Assembly: GCF_040807025.1 (NCBI RefSeq)
Contig: NC_090953.1
Coordinates: forward strand, 26,644,997 to 26,708,996
Length of the DNA stretch: 64,000 nucleotides
Reading direction: 5' to 3'
Source of the DNA: Struthio camelus
Lineage: Eukaryota; Chordata; Aves; Struthioniformes; Struthionidae
The position numbers and the translations under genes are program-made. The notes beneath the pieces were generated by a model that ran no database searches, was not told the origin of the DNA, and saw only the letters and a program-made list of their open reading frames with translations. Positions 9,737 to 20,218 of the stretch are shown here, in pieces. Each line of letters starts with the position of its first letter. Position 1 is the stretch's first letter.

Positions 9737-9805
9737 GAGAGCCTAAGGGAGCTGGCCCCTGACCTGCCACCATGGTGCCTGTGTCAAGGGGTCCGGTGGC
9801 CTCCC
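9737..9805 (+). repeat. Left member of 69-base inverted repeat, R1 of unit A
   Basis: The 69 bases starting GAGAGCCTAAGGGAGC recur in reverse complement at 15581-15649 with one difference seen. Further direct copies are at 13890-13958, 34766-34834, 52032-52100 and 56204-56272. They could be terminal inverted repeats of a non-autonomous DNA transposon or a product of local inversion. I could not identify a target-site duplication. Confidence 0.7.
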
Positions 9806-11737
9806 TGGTCCCCCACTTGCGTGGGGAGGGTTAATGTTGGGCATGTTTTGGGGGAGCAACGTCATGCAAGGCTGGCAGTGCTAGCGCAAACTAGCTTCTC
9901 CCACAGGGGCTCCTTTGTGTTTGTGAAAATGAGTGTTTTGTTTTGTTTTAACCCCGTACCAGGAAAAATGTTCGTTCCCCTTAGGCTGCAAGCATTTGCA
10001 GGGGGTCGAGGTGGGGCTAAGCTTTGGCAGATCACTTTAAAAAGCATGGGGACACTTTGGTGGAGAAAAATGAAAGCGGGACTGGTGGCATCAGTGGCAT
10101 CCGTGGGGGAGCTCGACCCAATGGGCTGTGAAAGAGGGATAGAGTGGATGCTTGTGCTCAGTGTGGAGCAGACACCAGCTCTCCTTCAATTCCAAAAGTA
10201 ACCATACCAGTCATCCCGTGTAAAGGCCAGATTTCCTAGGTAACGGTGCCGGGAATACCAGTGTTGGGTACAGATGCCGCACAACTGGGGCCACTGTGGG
10301 AAAAGCAATTAGAGGTATTTTATCTGGGAGGAGCCTGGGGTTGGAAAGGGAGGGCAAAGGCCAGCAGAAGGAAAGGTCTGGAAATGATAAAAGGGATAAT
10401 GAGGTTTGCAGAGCATGTGATCAGCGCTGTCTGGGGTGACCTGCCAGGCAGCCCTGTGCTTGATCAACACAGCCTAAACCTGTGGACCACAAGCTAAACC
10501 TGCTGTTTTGCCCATACCATGCATGCCAAATCTGCTTCCACGGTCTTGAGGGCCACCAGAAGACAGGGACAGCGAGCGTTCTTTCCCTGGGGGAATGAAC
10601 GGGAATGGGGGAACCCCGGGAACGGGGTGGATCAGTCATGCTCGTATCACTGTGTCCATGCGTTTTGCAGGCCTGACAGCACGGACGTTTCACCATCACT
10701 TCCTAACAATCACGAGGACAGCAGTTGGAATCCTGCACCCACAAAATGAATACCCCAAAAGACACTGAGAGGCTGAACAGAGTGCACAGAAAGCAGGTCT
10801 CCTTGCAGCCTCCCCAGGAGCACGAGCCAGTAGGTGGGGATGGTGAGAGCTGCTTTCCCAGAGGATAAGGGACCTGGGTCCTCTCACCTCACCTCTGCAC
10901 CCTTTCCCAGATCTTTCCCAGCTGAAGGACTTCTCTGGCAAGTCCTGGCCCTGCCTGCATTTTACTTGTTGCTGCTCATCCCCTCACACCCACACCCCAG
11001 CAGTCAATCTTTTATGTTACCTGCTTTTAGTCAGAGAGGAGACATGTAACCAGCAAAGAGGAACACTTTCACCTGAGCAGGCACTTGAGCCCTGCACCCC
11101 CAGAGAACCAGCCAGGGGCTCTGCCAGCTGAGCTTCCGAGCCACACAGGTGGGCTAGGAGGTGATGCTCAGAACAGGGCAGTGAGGATCCCAGCACTGAT
11201 GAGCAGATCCCAGGCTTATGGGATAACGTCTACGGAGGGAGGAGAGGTAAATACCAGCATCAACAGTTAATTCTCCGTCCAGGATTTACAGCGCACGGAG
11301 CCTGGAGAGAGACTTCCTTTCCTCCTTCCACTGTTTCTGCCCAGAAGGGGTTTCTAGTCCCTGGGGGTGAAGTAAAACTCAGAGCAGGCGGTGTCCCCTG
11401 CACACAGCCAGGCCCTGTGCTCTGACTGGGGCAGTCAAGCACATTCTGATCACTTGGCTTGTGCAGAGCAAACTGGAACTAGCTGGGTGTTACCACACAT
11501 ATGAAACAGCTGAGCTCAGAATGAGAAAGAGAAGTCGGTGTTCTTGGGCTCTCACTCTAGTGACCATCTGCTCACTTCCGTTTGACTCTGCACCTGTTCA
11601 AAGAGAAAGCCAGGAGCAAAGGCATTTCTCCAAAGGCCCTTTCCTGCACTCAGTCCTTTCCCCAGGGCAGGCAGTGAGGTGGCATTGTTGCGCGAACAGG
11701 AAACTTTCGCACAGCAGCTCCGTCTCCTGTGAATAAC

Positions 11738-11750
11738 CACACACACACAC
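11738..11750. repeat. CA microsatellite, short allele
   Basis: About 6.5 CA repeats are present here. The equivalent in unit C (54033-54058) has about 13, so this locus has slipped since the units separated. Confidence 0.85.
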
Positions 11751-11884
11751 GCACCCACCCCGCTGCCATCCCTCCCACCATCCCCCGCGAGGACAGCATT
11801 ATATCTCAAACCCTGACTATGACTTGTACAGTAAATACATGAAATACAGGGTGTCCACTTAAGAGAGCAACAGCACAAAGAATG

Positions 11885-12225
11885 AGGTAGTCATAGTTAA
11901 ATCTAGCTTGGAAGGCAGCTTACAGGTCTGTAGTCCAACCTCCAGTTCCGGGCAGGGCTGACTGCAGAGTTACTTGAGGCTGCCTGTGGCCTTGTCCAGT
12001 TGAGGTCTGAAAACCCCAGTGAGGGAGAATCCGCCTGTTCCAGGAGGAAGCCACACCCACCATGCTTTTTTTCCCTCTTCTGATATCAAATCAGAATTTC
12101 CCTTGTTGCAGCTTGTTCCCATTGTCTCTTGTCCTTTCCTTGTGCACCTGTAAGAAGGAGGCGGCCTCTGTCTTCCCGAGGGTTCAGCCAGTAGATCTGG
12201 CCCGAGGAGCTGAACTCCCCTTGCT
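11885..12225 (-). mobile_element. Old CR1-like fragment, unit A
   Basis: The plus strand has a CTTGGAAGGCAGCTTACAGG..GTAGTCCAACCTCCAG block, resembling the antisense of a CR1 3' end. It is followed by a TGCCTGTGGCCTTGTCCAGT block and a GCAGCTTGTTCCCATTGTCT block typical of diverged CR1 3' UTRs. It is degenerate and non-coding. The family assignment within CR1/L3 is uncertain. Confidence 0.62.
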
Positions 12226-12361
12226 CTTTCACCGCAAGCTGTGGCATGTGGGGAGCTGTGGGTCTGTCTGTGGGACACAGACTGGAGAGCACAGCATGCA
12301 GAGAAGGATTTCCAGGAGGAAAGTTCCGGCTGTAGAGTGTCTGCCTCCAATGAGGGGAAGG

Positions 12362-12365
12362 AAAA
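12362..12365 (-). terminator. Pol III terminator of tRNA-Leu, unit A
   Basis: AAAA on the plus strand reads TTTT, starting 19 bases past the tRNA 3' end. The unit C equivalent is 54675-54678. Confidence 0.78.
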
Positions 12366-12383
12366 GGGACCCCCAGAGAAGCC

Positions 12384-12466
12384 TGTCAGGAGTGGGATTC
12401 GAACCCACGTCTCCCAGGGAGACTGCAACCTTAATGCAGCGCCTTAGACCGCTCGGCCATCCTGAC
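12384..12466 (-). tRNA. tRNA-Leu(AAG), unit A
   Basis: This 83-base type II tRNA on the minus strand has a perfect acceptor arm (GTCAGGA with TCCTGAC) and discriminator A. The anticodon loop is TTAAGGT, so the anticodon is AAG (decoding CUU and, after inosine editing, CUC and CUA). The rest of the molecule (GTCAGGATGGCCGAGCGG.., CTGCA/TGCAG stem) is close to vertebrate tRNA-Leu(CAG) and unlike the usual Leu(AAG), which begins GGTAGCG. Relative to Leu(CAG) the anticodon stem pair G-C has become A-T on both sides. The long variable arm TCTCC/GGAGA is fully paired. The B box is GGTTCGAATCC. TTTT lies 19 bases downstream (12362-12365). Confidence 0.93.
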
Positions 12467-12894
12467 CCATCTGTTAGCTCTTTTGTCATTTGGTAGGCCA
12501 GTCTCTGTGCACAGGAGATGGCCTCTCTTTGGGCATGGAGGCTGCCTGTCCTTCCTCAGGCAGGTGCAGACCCCAGAAGACTGGGGCACCGCTCCACTCC
12601 TCCCGTGGCTTTACCATCTGGAAGGCAGCTCCTACCCTGAAGGCTGTCCCCTCAGGAGCCTGTCTCTGGCTTGTTCCCATCTCTGAGAGGTGAGACCTGC
12701 TGTCAGCGAGTGCGAGGGGGCAGTGAGAAGCAAGACTGCCGACCCAGCCATGGCCCCGCCATGGCCCAGCAGTGCTCGGCATTTGCCTTATGCTTGCAAC
12801 AGGGCTGGGCTCCAGTGCTGCAGCCACCTGAGCTGGCCATGTGCCACATGCCACTGGAAGGGCCATGAACAAGGCACTTTGCTGCAATTCCTGA

Positions 12895-13010
12895 AATGGT
12901 GAGTCCTGCTATTGCAGTGCAAACCCAGGACAAGCCCGTGGCACCACGTTATAGCTGAGCCAGTCCCACAGGTAGCTGCTGCTGAAAGGGTTGGCCATGC
13001 TTTCTGCACC
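12895..13010. repeat. Paralogue of the 15.04 kb spacer block
   Basis: The stretch with TCCTGAAATGGTGAG, CCAGTCCCACAGGTAGCTGC and TGCTGAAAGGGTTGGCCA aligns with about 15037-15130 (TCCTGAAACGGTGAG, CCAGTCCCACAAGTAGCTGC). The Leu module therefore shares sequence with the DNA after R2, meaning an older duplication underlies both. Confidence 0.7.
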
Positions 13011-13650
13011 AGGAGGTGCAGGTGCCTTCTCCCAGTGGAAGGTAATAGCAGGTAATAAAATCTAATGCCCCTTCTGATGCTGACAGCCTCAAGCTGATAC
13101 AGAATTGGATGCACCTCCAGTCAGGACACGGCTCAATGCAAAGATCCTGTCTGTGGTGACACTCGCAGGTATTATGGTCTTTAGATTTATCATAGATTTA
13201 CTTCATTTTATTTTATTAGAAATACTGTGCTGTAGAAGGAAAAACATGTTGGTTCACTTCAAGATAAAGACAAGGACATGATGGTGGCATCATTGCTGAT
13301 GGCAGGTGGGTGCCACCTCCAAGCTCTTCTGTTACAGTTAGCTGCTGTTGGAGGGTGGTTTCACTCGCACCTCCGGCATCCCCATGGCGGGAGGGGAGAA
13401 AAGGAAGGGAGCAGTGTGAGGCATCCAGTGATGGTGGAGAGGAAATGTGTCAGGTGTATAAGAAGGAAGAGAAAGCAGAGAGAAAGCACGGCCCCCCCCC
13501 ACCCCCACCCCAGGTGTGAGGGTTTTGAGGTGATGAGGAAGAGCCTGGAGAGACTGTGAGAGGAGGAAATGTGTGTGCAGGGGGGCTGGAAGGAGGAGGC
13601 AGAGCCAGTTCATGAGCTGTGGGGAGCAGGAGGCACGCCTGGGTCCGCAT

Positions 13651-13723
13651 GTGCTGGTGGTGCAATGGTGAGCGTAGCTGCCTTCCAAGCAGTGCAGGAC
13701 AGGTTTTGTTCCCAGACAACACG
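13651..13723 (+). pseudogene. tRNA-Gly(UCC) pseudogene, R2 of unit A
   Basis: Identical over 73 bases to the pseudogene in R1: anticodon arm intact, B box and acceptor arm decayed. Confidence 0.88.
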
Positions 13724-13889
13724 GACAAAACGTTCTTCTTCCAGGTGCCTGCAGAGGCCCTTCCACCTCCTTCAGGGAAGTTCCTGCTGGAACACAGCTC
13801 AGCTTTCTCCAGCAAGCTCTCATCCCCTGAGGGGAGCCACTCCCCTTGTTGCAGCCTCCCTGCATGCGCAGGCAAGAGAGCATCAGGCG

Positions 13890-13958
13890 GAGAGCCTAAG
13901 GGAGCTGGCCCCTGACCTGCCACCATGGTGCCTGTGTCAAGGGGTCCGGTGGCCTCCC
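13890..13958 (+). repeat. Left member of 69-base inverted repeat, R2 of unit A
   Basis: Same 69 bases as 9737-9805. Its inverted partner at 15581-15649 lies 1.6 kb downstream, the same arrangement as the single pair in unit B. Confidence 0.7.
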
Positions 13959-14786
13959 TGGTCCCCCACTTGCGTGGGGAGGGTTAATGTTGGGCATGTT
14001 TTGGGGGAGCAACGTCATGCAAGGCTGGCAGTGCTAGCGCAAACTAGCTTCTCCCACAGGGGCTCCTTTGTGTTTGTGAAAATGAGTGTTTTGTTTTGTT
14101 TTAACCCCGTACCAGGAAAAATGTTCGTTCCCCTTAGGCTGCAAGCATTTGCAGGGGGTCGAGGTGGGGCTAAGCTTTGGCAGATCACTTTAAAAAGCAT
14201 GGGGACACTTTGGTGGAGAAAAATGAAAGCGGGACTGGTGGCATCAGTGGCATCCGTGGGGGAGCTCGACCCAATGGGCTGTGAAAGAGGGATAGAGTGG
14301 ATGCTTGTGCTCAGTGTGGAGCAGACACCAGCTCTCCTTCAATTCCAAAAGTAACCATACCAGTCATCCCGTGTAAAGGCCAGATTTCCTAGGTAACGGT
14401 GCCGGGAATACCAGTGTTGGGTACAGATGCCGCACAACTGGGGCCACTGTGGGAAAAGCAATTAGAGGTATTTTATCTGGGAGGAGCCTGGGGTTGGAAA
14501 GGGAGGGCAAAGGCCAGCAGAAGGAAAGGTCTGGAAATGATAAAAGGGATAATGAGGTTTGCAGAGCATGTGATCAGCGCTGTCTGGGGTGACCTGCCAG
14601 GCAGCCCTGTGCTTGATCAACACAGCCTAAACCTGTGGACCACAAGCTAAACCTGCTGTTTTGCCCATACCATGCATGCCAAATCTGCTTCCACGGTCTT
14701 GAGGGCCACCAGAAGACAGGGACAGCGAGCGTTCTTTCCCTGGGGGAATGAACGGGAATGGGGGAACCCTGGGAACGGGGTGGATC

Positions 14787-16084
14787 TCTCATGTGCCCCC
14801 ACCCCCTGCCTGGCTCTGGGTTTTCCTGTGTGGCCATCCCCTCCCCACACAGCTTGGGGTGCAAATGGAGCCTGTGGGCACATCTCCCTTCTTGCACTGT
14901 AAAGGAACACTGCCAAGGCCCCCTCCCCACCTCCTGCCCCCGCCCACCCATGCGCGCGCGCACACACACACGCACACGCTTGCAGAGACTGTACAGGCAA
15001 GCTTGGCTCAACGAGAGCGATTATCACTAGCGACTCCTGAAACGGTGAGCCCTGCTATTACGGGATAAGGCCATGCTACGGCTGTGCCAGTCCCACAAGT
15101 AGCTGCTGCTGAAAGGGATGGCCACATGCCCCTCTGTCCCAATCCCACCTTGTCCCTCACGCTGGCTCTGACACTCTCCTGACAGGGAGCTGGTGTAGAG
15201 GGTGATGCTGGTTGGGAACCATTGATTTACGTGGGGAGTTACTTTCTCCCGGTGCAGCTCCGTGAAGCTGCACTCATCATGGGCCCACATAAGCACCGGA
15301 GAAAGCACGAGGGAAGCAGAGAGAGGACATGGCCAGAAACAGAGCGGCTTTCGCCTCTGCAGGGCGCTTTCCTGTCCAGCTGGCTTTTCTGCAGGGCCAA
15401 ACACCGTGCGCTGGGTGAGCAAGCGAGTGAGCCACGCTTTCAGACAAGCCCTGACTTGCGCATGCACAAAATATGCTCTGCTAGCCTCAAACATCTCCGC
15501 AAGCCGACAGGAAACTGAGGGCTTACTGACCTCCTGCTGCCTCAGGATGTGGGTCTGGGTGCCCCCCTGGTTATGCAAGTGGGAGGCCACCGGACCCCTT
15601 GACACAGGCACCATGGTGGCAGGTCAGGGGCCAGCTCCGTTAGGCTCTCTGCAGCTGAATTTACAACAGCTGGAGCACTGCAGGCCACTCTGCAGAACCA
15701 AGAAATGGAGGGGAACAGCTTCCAAAAAGTGGCTTTTTGTGTGGTATCTGTCACTGTTTTCCTGTACTGCAGACAAAACCAAGGTGGAAAGAGAGGGGCA
15801 CCTTCAGAGCTTCTTTAAAAGCTTTTCACCATTCAGACCCCGTGCTGCTCCAGCCTCTTAGAGGAGGAGCCTGAGTGTCCGGGAGCAGCAAGCGCCGGCT
15901 GATCCCTAAGGGATGGGGAGCCGGGTGCGATAACACGACTGGCTGGGCAAGGACCTTGCCTGCCAGGGTCCCTTCCCACCGCCACCAAGCCAGGCAAACA
16001 GGGCAGGCCTGGAGATGCTAGCGAGGCTCAGCAAAGAGTACAGATCACCAGGGAAGTTCACCTGGTGATGAGGCAGGTCCGAGG
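14787..16084. other. Spacer after R2, unit A
   Basis: No gene is seen. It holds a mixed CGCG/CA microsatellite at 14952-14979, the paralogue block near 15040-15130, the right member of the 69-base inverted repeat at 15581-15649, and otherwise nothing recognised. Confidence 0.55.
15581..15649 (-). repeat. Right member of 69-base inverted repeat, unit A
   Basis: Reverse complement of 9737-9805 with a single difference noted (AACGG for AAGGG in the shared orientation). Copies lie at 36457-36525 and 57895-57963. Confidence 0.7.
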
Positions 16085-16290
16085 TCAAGCTGGGAAGTAA
16101 ATCTGCAGCTCAGGGTCAGGGTCAGAATTGGGTCTGGCAAGGGTGGTGAGGGTCAGACGCAGTCCAGTGATCACCAGGCAGGTCCATGGTGAAAAGGCAG
16201 GTCTGAGGTCAGGCTGGGACGTCAGACCGCGGGTCAGTGTCCAGATCAATGGGGTCCATGGCTAGGCAGGGACATGGCCGTGACAGAGCC
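16085..16290. repeat. GGTCAG-rich imperfect minisatellite, unit A
   Basis: Short related motifs recur at irregular spacing (GAGGCAGGTCCGAGGTCAAG, AGGGTCAGGGTCAGAA, AGGCAGGTCTGAGGTCAGGC). They look like a decayed tandem repeat. Copies are in B near 36961-37166 and in C near 58399-58604. No coding potential is evident. Confidence 0.6.
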
Positions 16291-16737
16291 AGAGACTAGT
16301 ACTCCCACAACATAGCGCAGCCAGAGGAAAGGCCTAGGGCTGAGCTTAAATGGGGCTCCTGGGCCCACAGGAAGAGGGTGCATGGTGGTGGGGGGGGGAG
16401 GTCCGAGCTGAGGCTGGTCAGGGCACTGAAGCCTATCAGTGCCCTCAGGGCTGTGACAGAGGGGGTCCCTCTCTCTGCTCAGCAGTGCCAGGAGCAGGCA
16501 GAAAGAGGGCCCAGCATAGCCCCGTGGTCTCATTGAACAGTCTCCCAAGGCCACCCTCCCACTGCTCTCCAAGAACCCAGAAACTCAGCGCAGTGACTCA
16601 GAAAAATCCAGCTCTGCCCTTGGAGAATATAGGTGTCTTTCTCTCCCTGGGAATGGAGAGAAAAGTGTGACTTGGAGCTGTGATTTGATTTCAGCACACC
16701 TGAGCTCTGTATTCTTGCTCTGGACAAGCCAACATGC

Positions 16738-17578
16738 TGTCACGGTGCTCCTGAGTCATGGCAAGAGTACGCATGTCTTTCCCACCGGCAGGCGCCACAC
16801 AGGCAAGTGTGGGACTCCGGATGGTGTAGCCCATAGAAGAGGGGTTTGCTCTGGGGTGCTCCCCAGGAGTTAGCGAACCCCAGGTGCACCATGGCTGTGG
16901 GGTTGCTGCACCCTGGGGGCACACCCTCTAACCACCCCATGATTGACAAGACCACATGAAGGAGAAGTGACACCGCAGACCCACACCACAAACATCTAGG
17001 GGCTGTGGAGCCATCCCCCACAGAACGACCTGTTACTGGGCGTACCGTTACCAACAATTGCTACCCATGCTGGGTACGAGGGCTGGGCTGGGCACGAGGT
17101 TACCTGTTGGTATGCACTCTGCTATTGACTAGAGCCATACAGCTTTTGTATACCTGTGGGCTGGCGTTGTTTCGACTGGGTGTAAAAGAGAGGAAGCCCC
17201 ATGGGTTTGTTGCGGACTTGGACCCATGGTCCGCTGGCCTGCAGACCCGAGGACCCACCCGTCAGTGGGGATGCCCCTAATGTCAACAGCGTGGTGAGGA
17301 GAATCCGGGGAAAACTGTACCGGAGGGGTGGCCCGTGAGGGGCGAGAGCGGTCACCGTACCACCGTGCACCCGTGATTTAACCGTACAGCTCTGATAAGT
17401 ATATGTACTTTCAGTTCTGTTATATTTCTCGCTATACTACACTGCACTTTTAGCTTTGTTATAACCTCCCATCTCTAATAAATTCTCACCCTTGACAAAT
17501 GACAATCTCCCCGGTTCAGCGCAGCTAACTCGGGAATCCGAAAGAATCCCAGACACCCCTCTAGTGGCGCGTCACACC
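16738..17578 (+). mobile_element. LTR-like fossil (possible solo LTR of an endogenous retrovirus), unit A
   Basis: The stretch has an LTR-like layout: a TG start, a TA-rich segment, a polyadenylation signal AATAAA at 17477-17482, a short U5-like tail, and a CA end near 17578. No gag, pol or env sequence is beside it. The boundaries are approximate and I could not find a target-site duplication; the true left edge could be nearer 17.0 kb. It is present at the same place in all units, so it predates the tandem duplication. Confidence 0.5.
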
Positions 17579-17924
17579 CACGCGCTTTGAAGGCTGATGA
17601 ACTGAGAAGCCAAAGACTTTGCCCGCAATGCCGCCCCATGGCCAGTTCCTGGGGAAGCAAGAGGGCTTCCTTCTGCCTTGGTTGGGGACTGGAGGGCTGC
17701 GTAGGGAGGGCTCTACCACAGTAACCCCCGGAGGGAGGCTGTGGCAGTCTGAAGGAGTGTGTGTGGGGGGGGAAGGGGCTGGGGAGTCAAAGAGAAAGGA
17801 CAGGACATGAGCCAAGCGCTGAGCAACGACTGAGCTCCAGTTCCTGTGGGGAAGAGGCTCACTTGCTGCCGTGGTGCAGAGGAGGGAGGAGAGTGCAGCG
17901 CTCTCTGGGAGCTGGGAATTCGTG

Positions 17925-18160
17925 GAACGAGACAGACTGGAAGGGATCTCCGGAGGCCTCTAATTCAACTGCCCGCTCAAAGCAGGACTAGTGCCAAAGC
18001 TGGAGCCAGTCGCTCAGTGCCTGGCCCTGACACATTTTGAATTTGCTCTCCACGGAAGGAGAGTCCAAACTTCTCTGGGCACCTGCTCCACACGGCTTCA
18101 ATGCTCACTGAGTTAACTGGCTGCACCGCTGGTGTTGGCAGCAGGGTTTTGGTTTCTATG
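17925..18160 (-). mobile_element. CR1 LINE 3' end fragment, unit A
   Basis: The plus strand carries ACTGGAAGGGATCTCCGGAG, a CAACTGCCCGCTCAAAGCAG block and AACTTCTCTGGGCACCTGCT, the reverse of a CR1 3' end. It directly precedes a plus-strand CR1 that starts at its 5' region, so two CR1 fragments lie back to back. Confidence 0.82.
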
Positions 18161-18189
18161 ACCGTGGGACCCTGTTTGAAGATCTGATG

Positions 18190-20080
18190 GAGAGAGCTGA
18201 TGGAGAGAGCTGGGATCCACCTCACCAAGTGGGGCATGCGTGTCTTTGCCAACAGGTTGACCAGCCTGGCAAGGAGGGCTTTAAACTAGGCAAGATGGGG
18301 GAAGGGGAGTGTTATAGAGACAGGATAGTCAGTAAAACACTGCTCACGTCAGGATGCCTCCAGCGGGTGCATGCAGCCAGGGGCACAGCGCGGGACATGG
18401 CTATGGAGCATCCTCTTGCACCTCTCCTGAGAAGCCTGCATGCCCCATTTGGCTCTCTGAAATGCCTGTACACCAATGCACGCGGCATGGGGAATCAGCA
18501 GGAAGAATTAGAGATCTGTGTGCGGTTGCAGGGCCAGGATCTCGTTGCAGTTACAGAGACGTGGTGCGATAGCTCACGTGACTGGAATGCTGTCATGGAT
18601 GGCTATGCACTTTTTAGGAAAGACAGGCTAGGAAGGCGAGGTGCTGTGGAGTTACTCTTTATGTGAGGGAGCAACTAGAATGTCTGGAGCTCTGCCTCGG
18701 GGTGGATGAAGAGCAAGCTGAGAGCTTATGGGTAAGGATTAAAGGGCAGGCTAACATGGGTGACACTGTTGTGGGGGTTTACTACAGGCCACCTGATCAG
18801 GAAGAAGTAGTCAATGGGGCCTTCTACAGACAGCTGGAAGTAGCCTCACGATCAGAGGCCCTGGTTCTCCCGGGAGACTTCAACCACCCTGACATCTGCT
18901 GGGAAGAGAGCACAGCTAGGCACAAACAGTCGAGGAGGGTCCTGCAGAGCACTGATGATAACTTCTTGACACAGGTGGTGGAGACGCCAACAAGGAGAGG
19001 TGTGCTGCTTGACCTTGTGCTAACAAACAAAGGAGGCCTGGTTGGATCTGTGAAGGCTGGGGGTAGCCTTGGCTGTAGTGGAGTTCAGGCTCCTACGAGG
19101 AGGAAGCAGGGCAATAAGTAATATAAGTCAGATCACAACCCTGGACTTCAGGAGAGCTAACTTTGGCCTCTTCAGGGACCTCCTCAGGGGAATCTCATGG
19201 GGTAGGGCCCTAGCAGGAAGAGGGGTCCAGGAGAGCCGGTTAATATTCAAGCATCGTTTCCTCCAGGCTCAAGACGGGTGCATCCCTCTTGAGTAGGAAG
19301 TCCAGCAAAGTGGGCAGGAGACCTGCATGGATGAGCAAGGAGCTCCTGGCAGAACTCCAACAGAAGAAGGAAGTCTACAGAATGTGGAAAAGGGGACAGG
19401 CCACTTGGGAGGAATACAGGGACGCTGTCAGAGTGTGCAGGGATGCGACGAGGAAGGCTAAGGCCCAGTTGGAATGAAATCTGGCAAGGGATGCCAAGGA
19501 CAACCAGAAGGGCTTCTTCAACTACATCCTGGAGGTCCTCACTGAGCATGTGGAGGACAAGGAGGTGATCAGGAGTAGTCAGCACGGGTTCACCAAAGGG
19601 AAATCATGCTTGACCTTCTCTGATGGCCTGACTGGCTGGGTAGATGAGGGCAGAGCATCCCCATGGACGCTGTCTCCCTGCACTTCAGCAAGGCTTCTGA
19701 CACTGTCTCCCATCACTTTCTCATAGGTAAACTCAGCAAGTGTGGATTGGATGAGTGGACAGTGAGGTGGCCTGAGGACTGGCTGGATGGCCGAGCTCAG
19801 AGGGTTGTGGTCAGTGGCACAGAGGCCTGTAGCTCACGCTGTCCCGCAGGGGTCAGTCCTGGGTCCAGTCCTGTTCAACATATTCATCGATGACCTGGAC
19901 GAAGGCACAGAGTGCACCCGCAGCAAGTTTACTGAGGATACTAAACTGTGGGGGAGTGGCTGACACACCAGAAGGCAGTGCTGCCGTTCCGAGGGACCAG
20001 GACAGGCTGGAGAGCTGGGCGGAGAGGAACCTCCTGAAGTTCAACAAAGGCAAGGGCAGGGTCCTGCCATCAGGAAGCTG
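18190..20080 (+). mobile_element. CR1 LINE with endonuclease and partial RT, unit A
   Basis: It starts in the CR1 5' region (a TCTTTGCCAACAGGTTGACC..GGGCTTTAAACTAGG block). It continues into an APE-type endonuclease (CLYTNARGMGNQQEELE, AVTETWCD, PGDFNHPDICWE, LLDLVLTNK, then SDHN in another frame). Next is the linker to RT ([22 protein letters not shown]). After FFNYILEVL the sequence jumps to [20 protein letters not shown], so the N-terminal RT is deleted. Then come [31 protein letters not shown] and remnants of the palm. It stops near 20080 without the 3' end. Several frame breaks make it non-functional. In units A and B, but not C, five extra bases interrupt the GRAVDAVSL stretch. Confidence 0.92.
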
Positions 20081-20218
20081 TGGATTTAGCTCCCTGAAGG
20101 GAAGGGAGAAACAGCTTTGTGCCCAGGACACCCACACTCTTGTGGGGGGACCTCTCTGTGGTCCACTGCCTGTGAACCACAGCAGTCTCTGCCCCTCGGG
20201 GGCACTTTTGGAGGCCTG

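Larger units (their letters stand above)
9143..10633. repeat. Direct repeat R1 flanking the tRNA-Leu module, unit A
   Basis: This 1.49 kb stretch recurs at 13347-14786 in the same orientation and is nearly identical except for about 50 extra bases near 9280-9340. Each copy carries the tRNA-Gly pseudogene and the left 69-base inverted repeat. R1 and R2 bracket the tRNA-Leu module and offer a substrate for recombination that would delete or duplicate it. The visible open frame of 261 codons in it crosses the tRNA pseudogene and is not credible as a protein. Confidence 0.92.
10634..13346. repeat. tRNA-Leu module (unique part), unit A
   Basis: This 2.7 kb lies between direct repeats R1 and R2. 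It holds the minus-strand tRNA-Leu, a CR1-like fragment and a CA microsatellite. It recurs in unit C (52929-55660) and is absent from unit B. The stretch 10640-11730 has no feature that I recognise. Confidence 0.88.
13347..14786. repeat. Direct repeat R2 flanking the tRNA-Leu module, unit A
   Basis: This is the second copy of R1, at a spacing of 4,153 bp over most of its length. It lacks about 50 bases present in R1 just before the CCCCACCCC run. After it the sequence diverges into a GTGCCCCCACCCCC spacer not found after R1. Confidence 0.92.

Noticed and set aside
8901-9773. A 290-codon minus-strand open frame recurring in B and C.
   Set aside because: It lies across the Gly pseudogene and the R repeat, is Pro/Ser/Leu-rich as expected of GC-rich non-coding DNA, and has no domain. 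Its frame changes between units through small indels.
9416-10201. A 261-codon plus-strand open frame present five times.
   Set aside because: It contains the tRNA-Gly pseudogene in frame, has no recognisable domain and no promoter or splice context.
16085-16290. Possible interstitial telomere repeat from GGGTCAGGGTCAG.
   Set aside because: The motif is not TTAGGG and the spacing is irregular; it is a decayed minisatellite.
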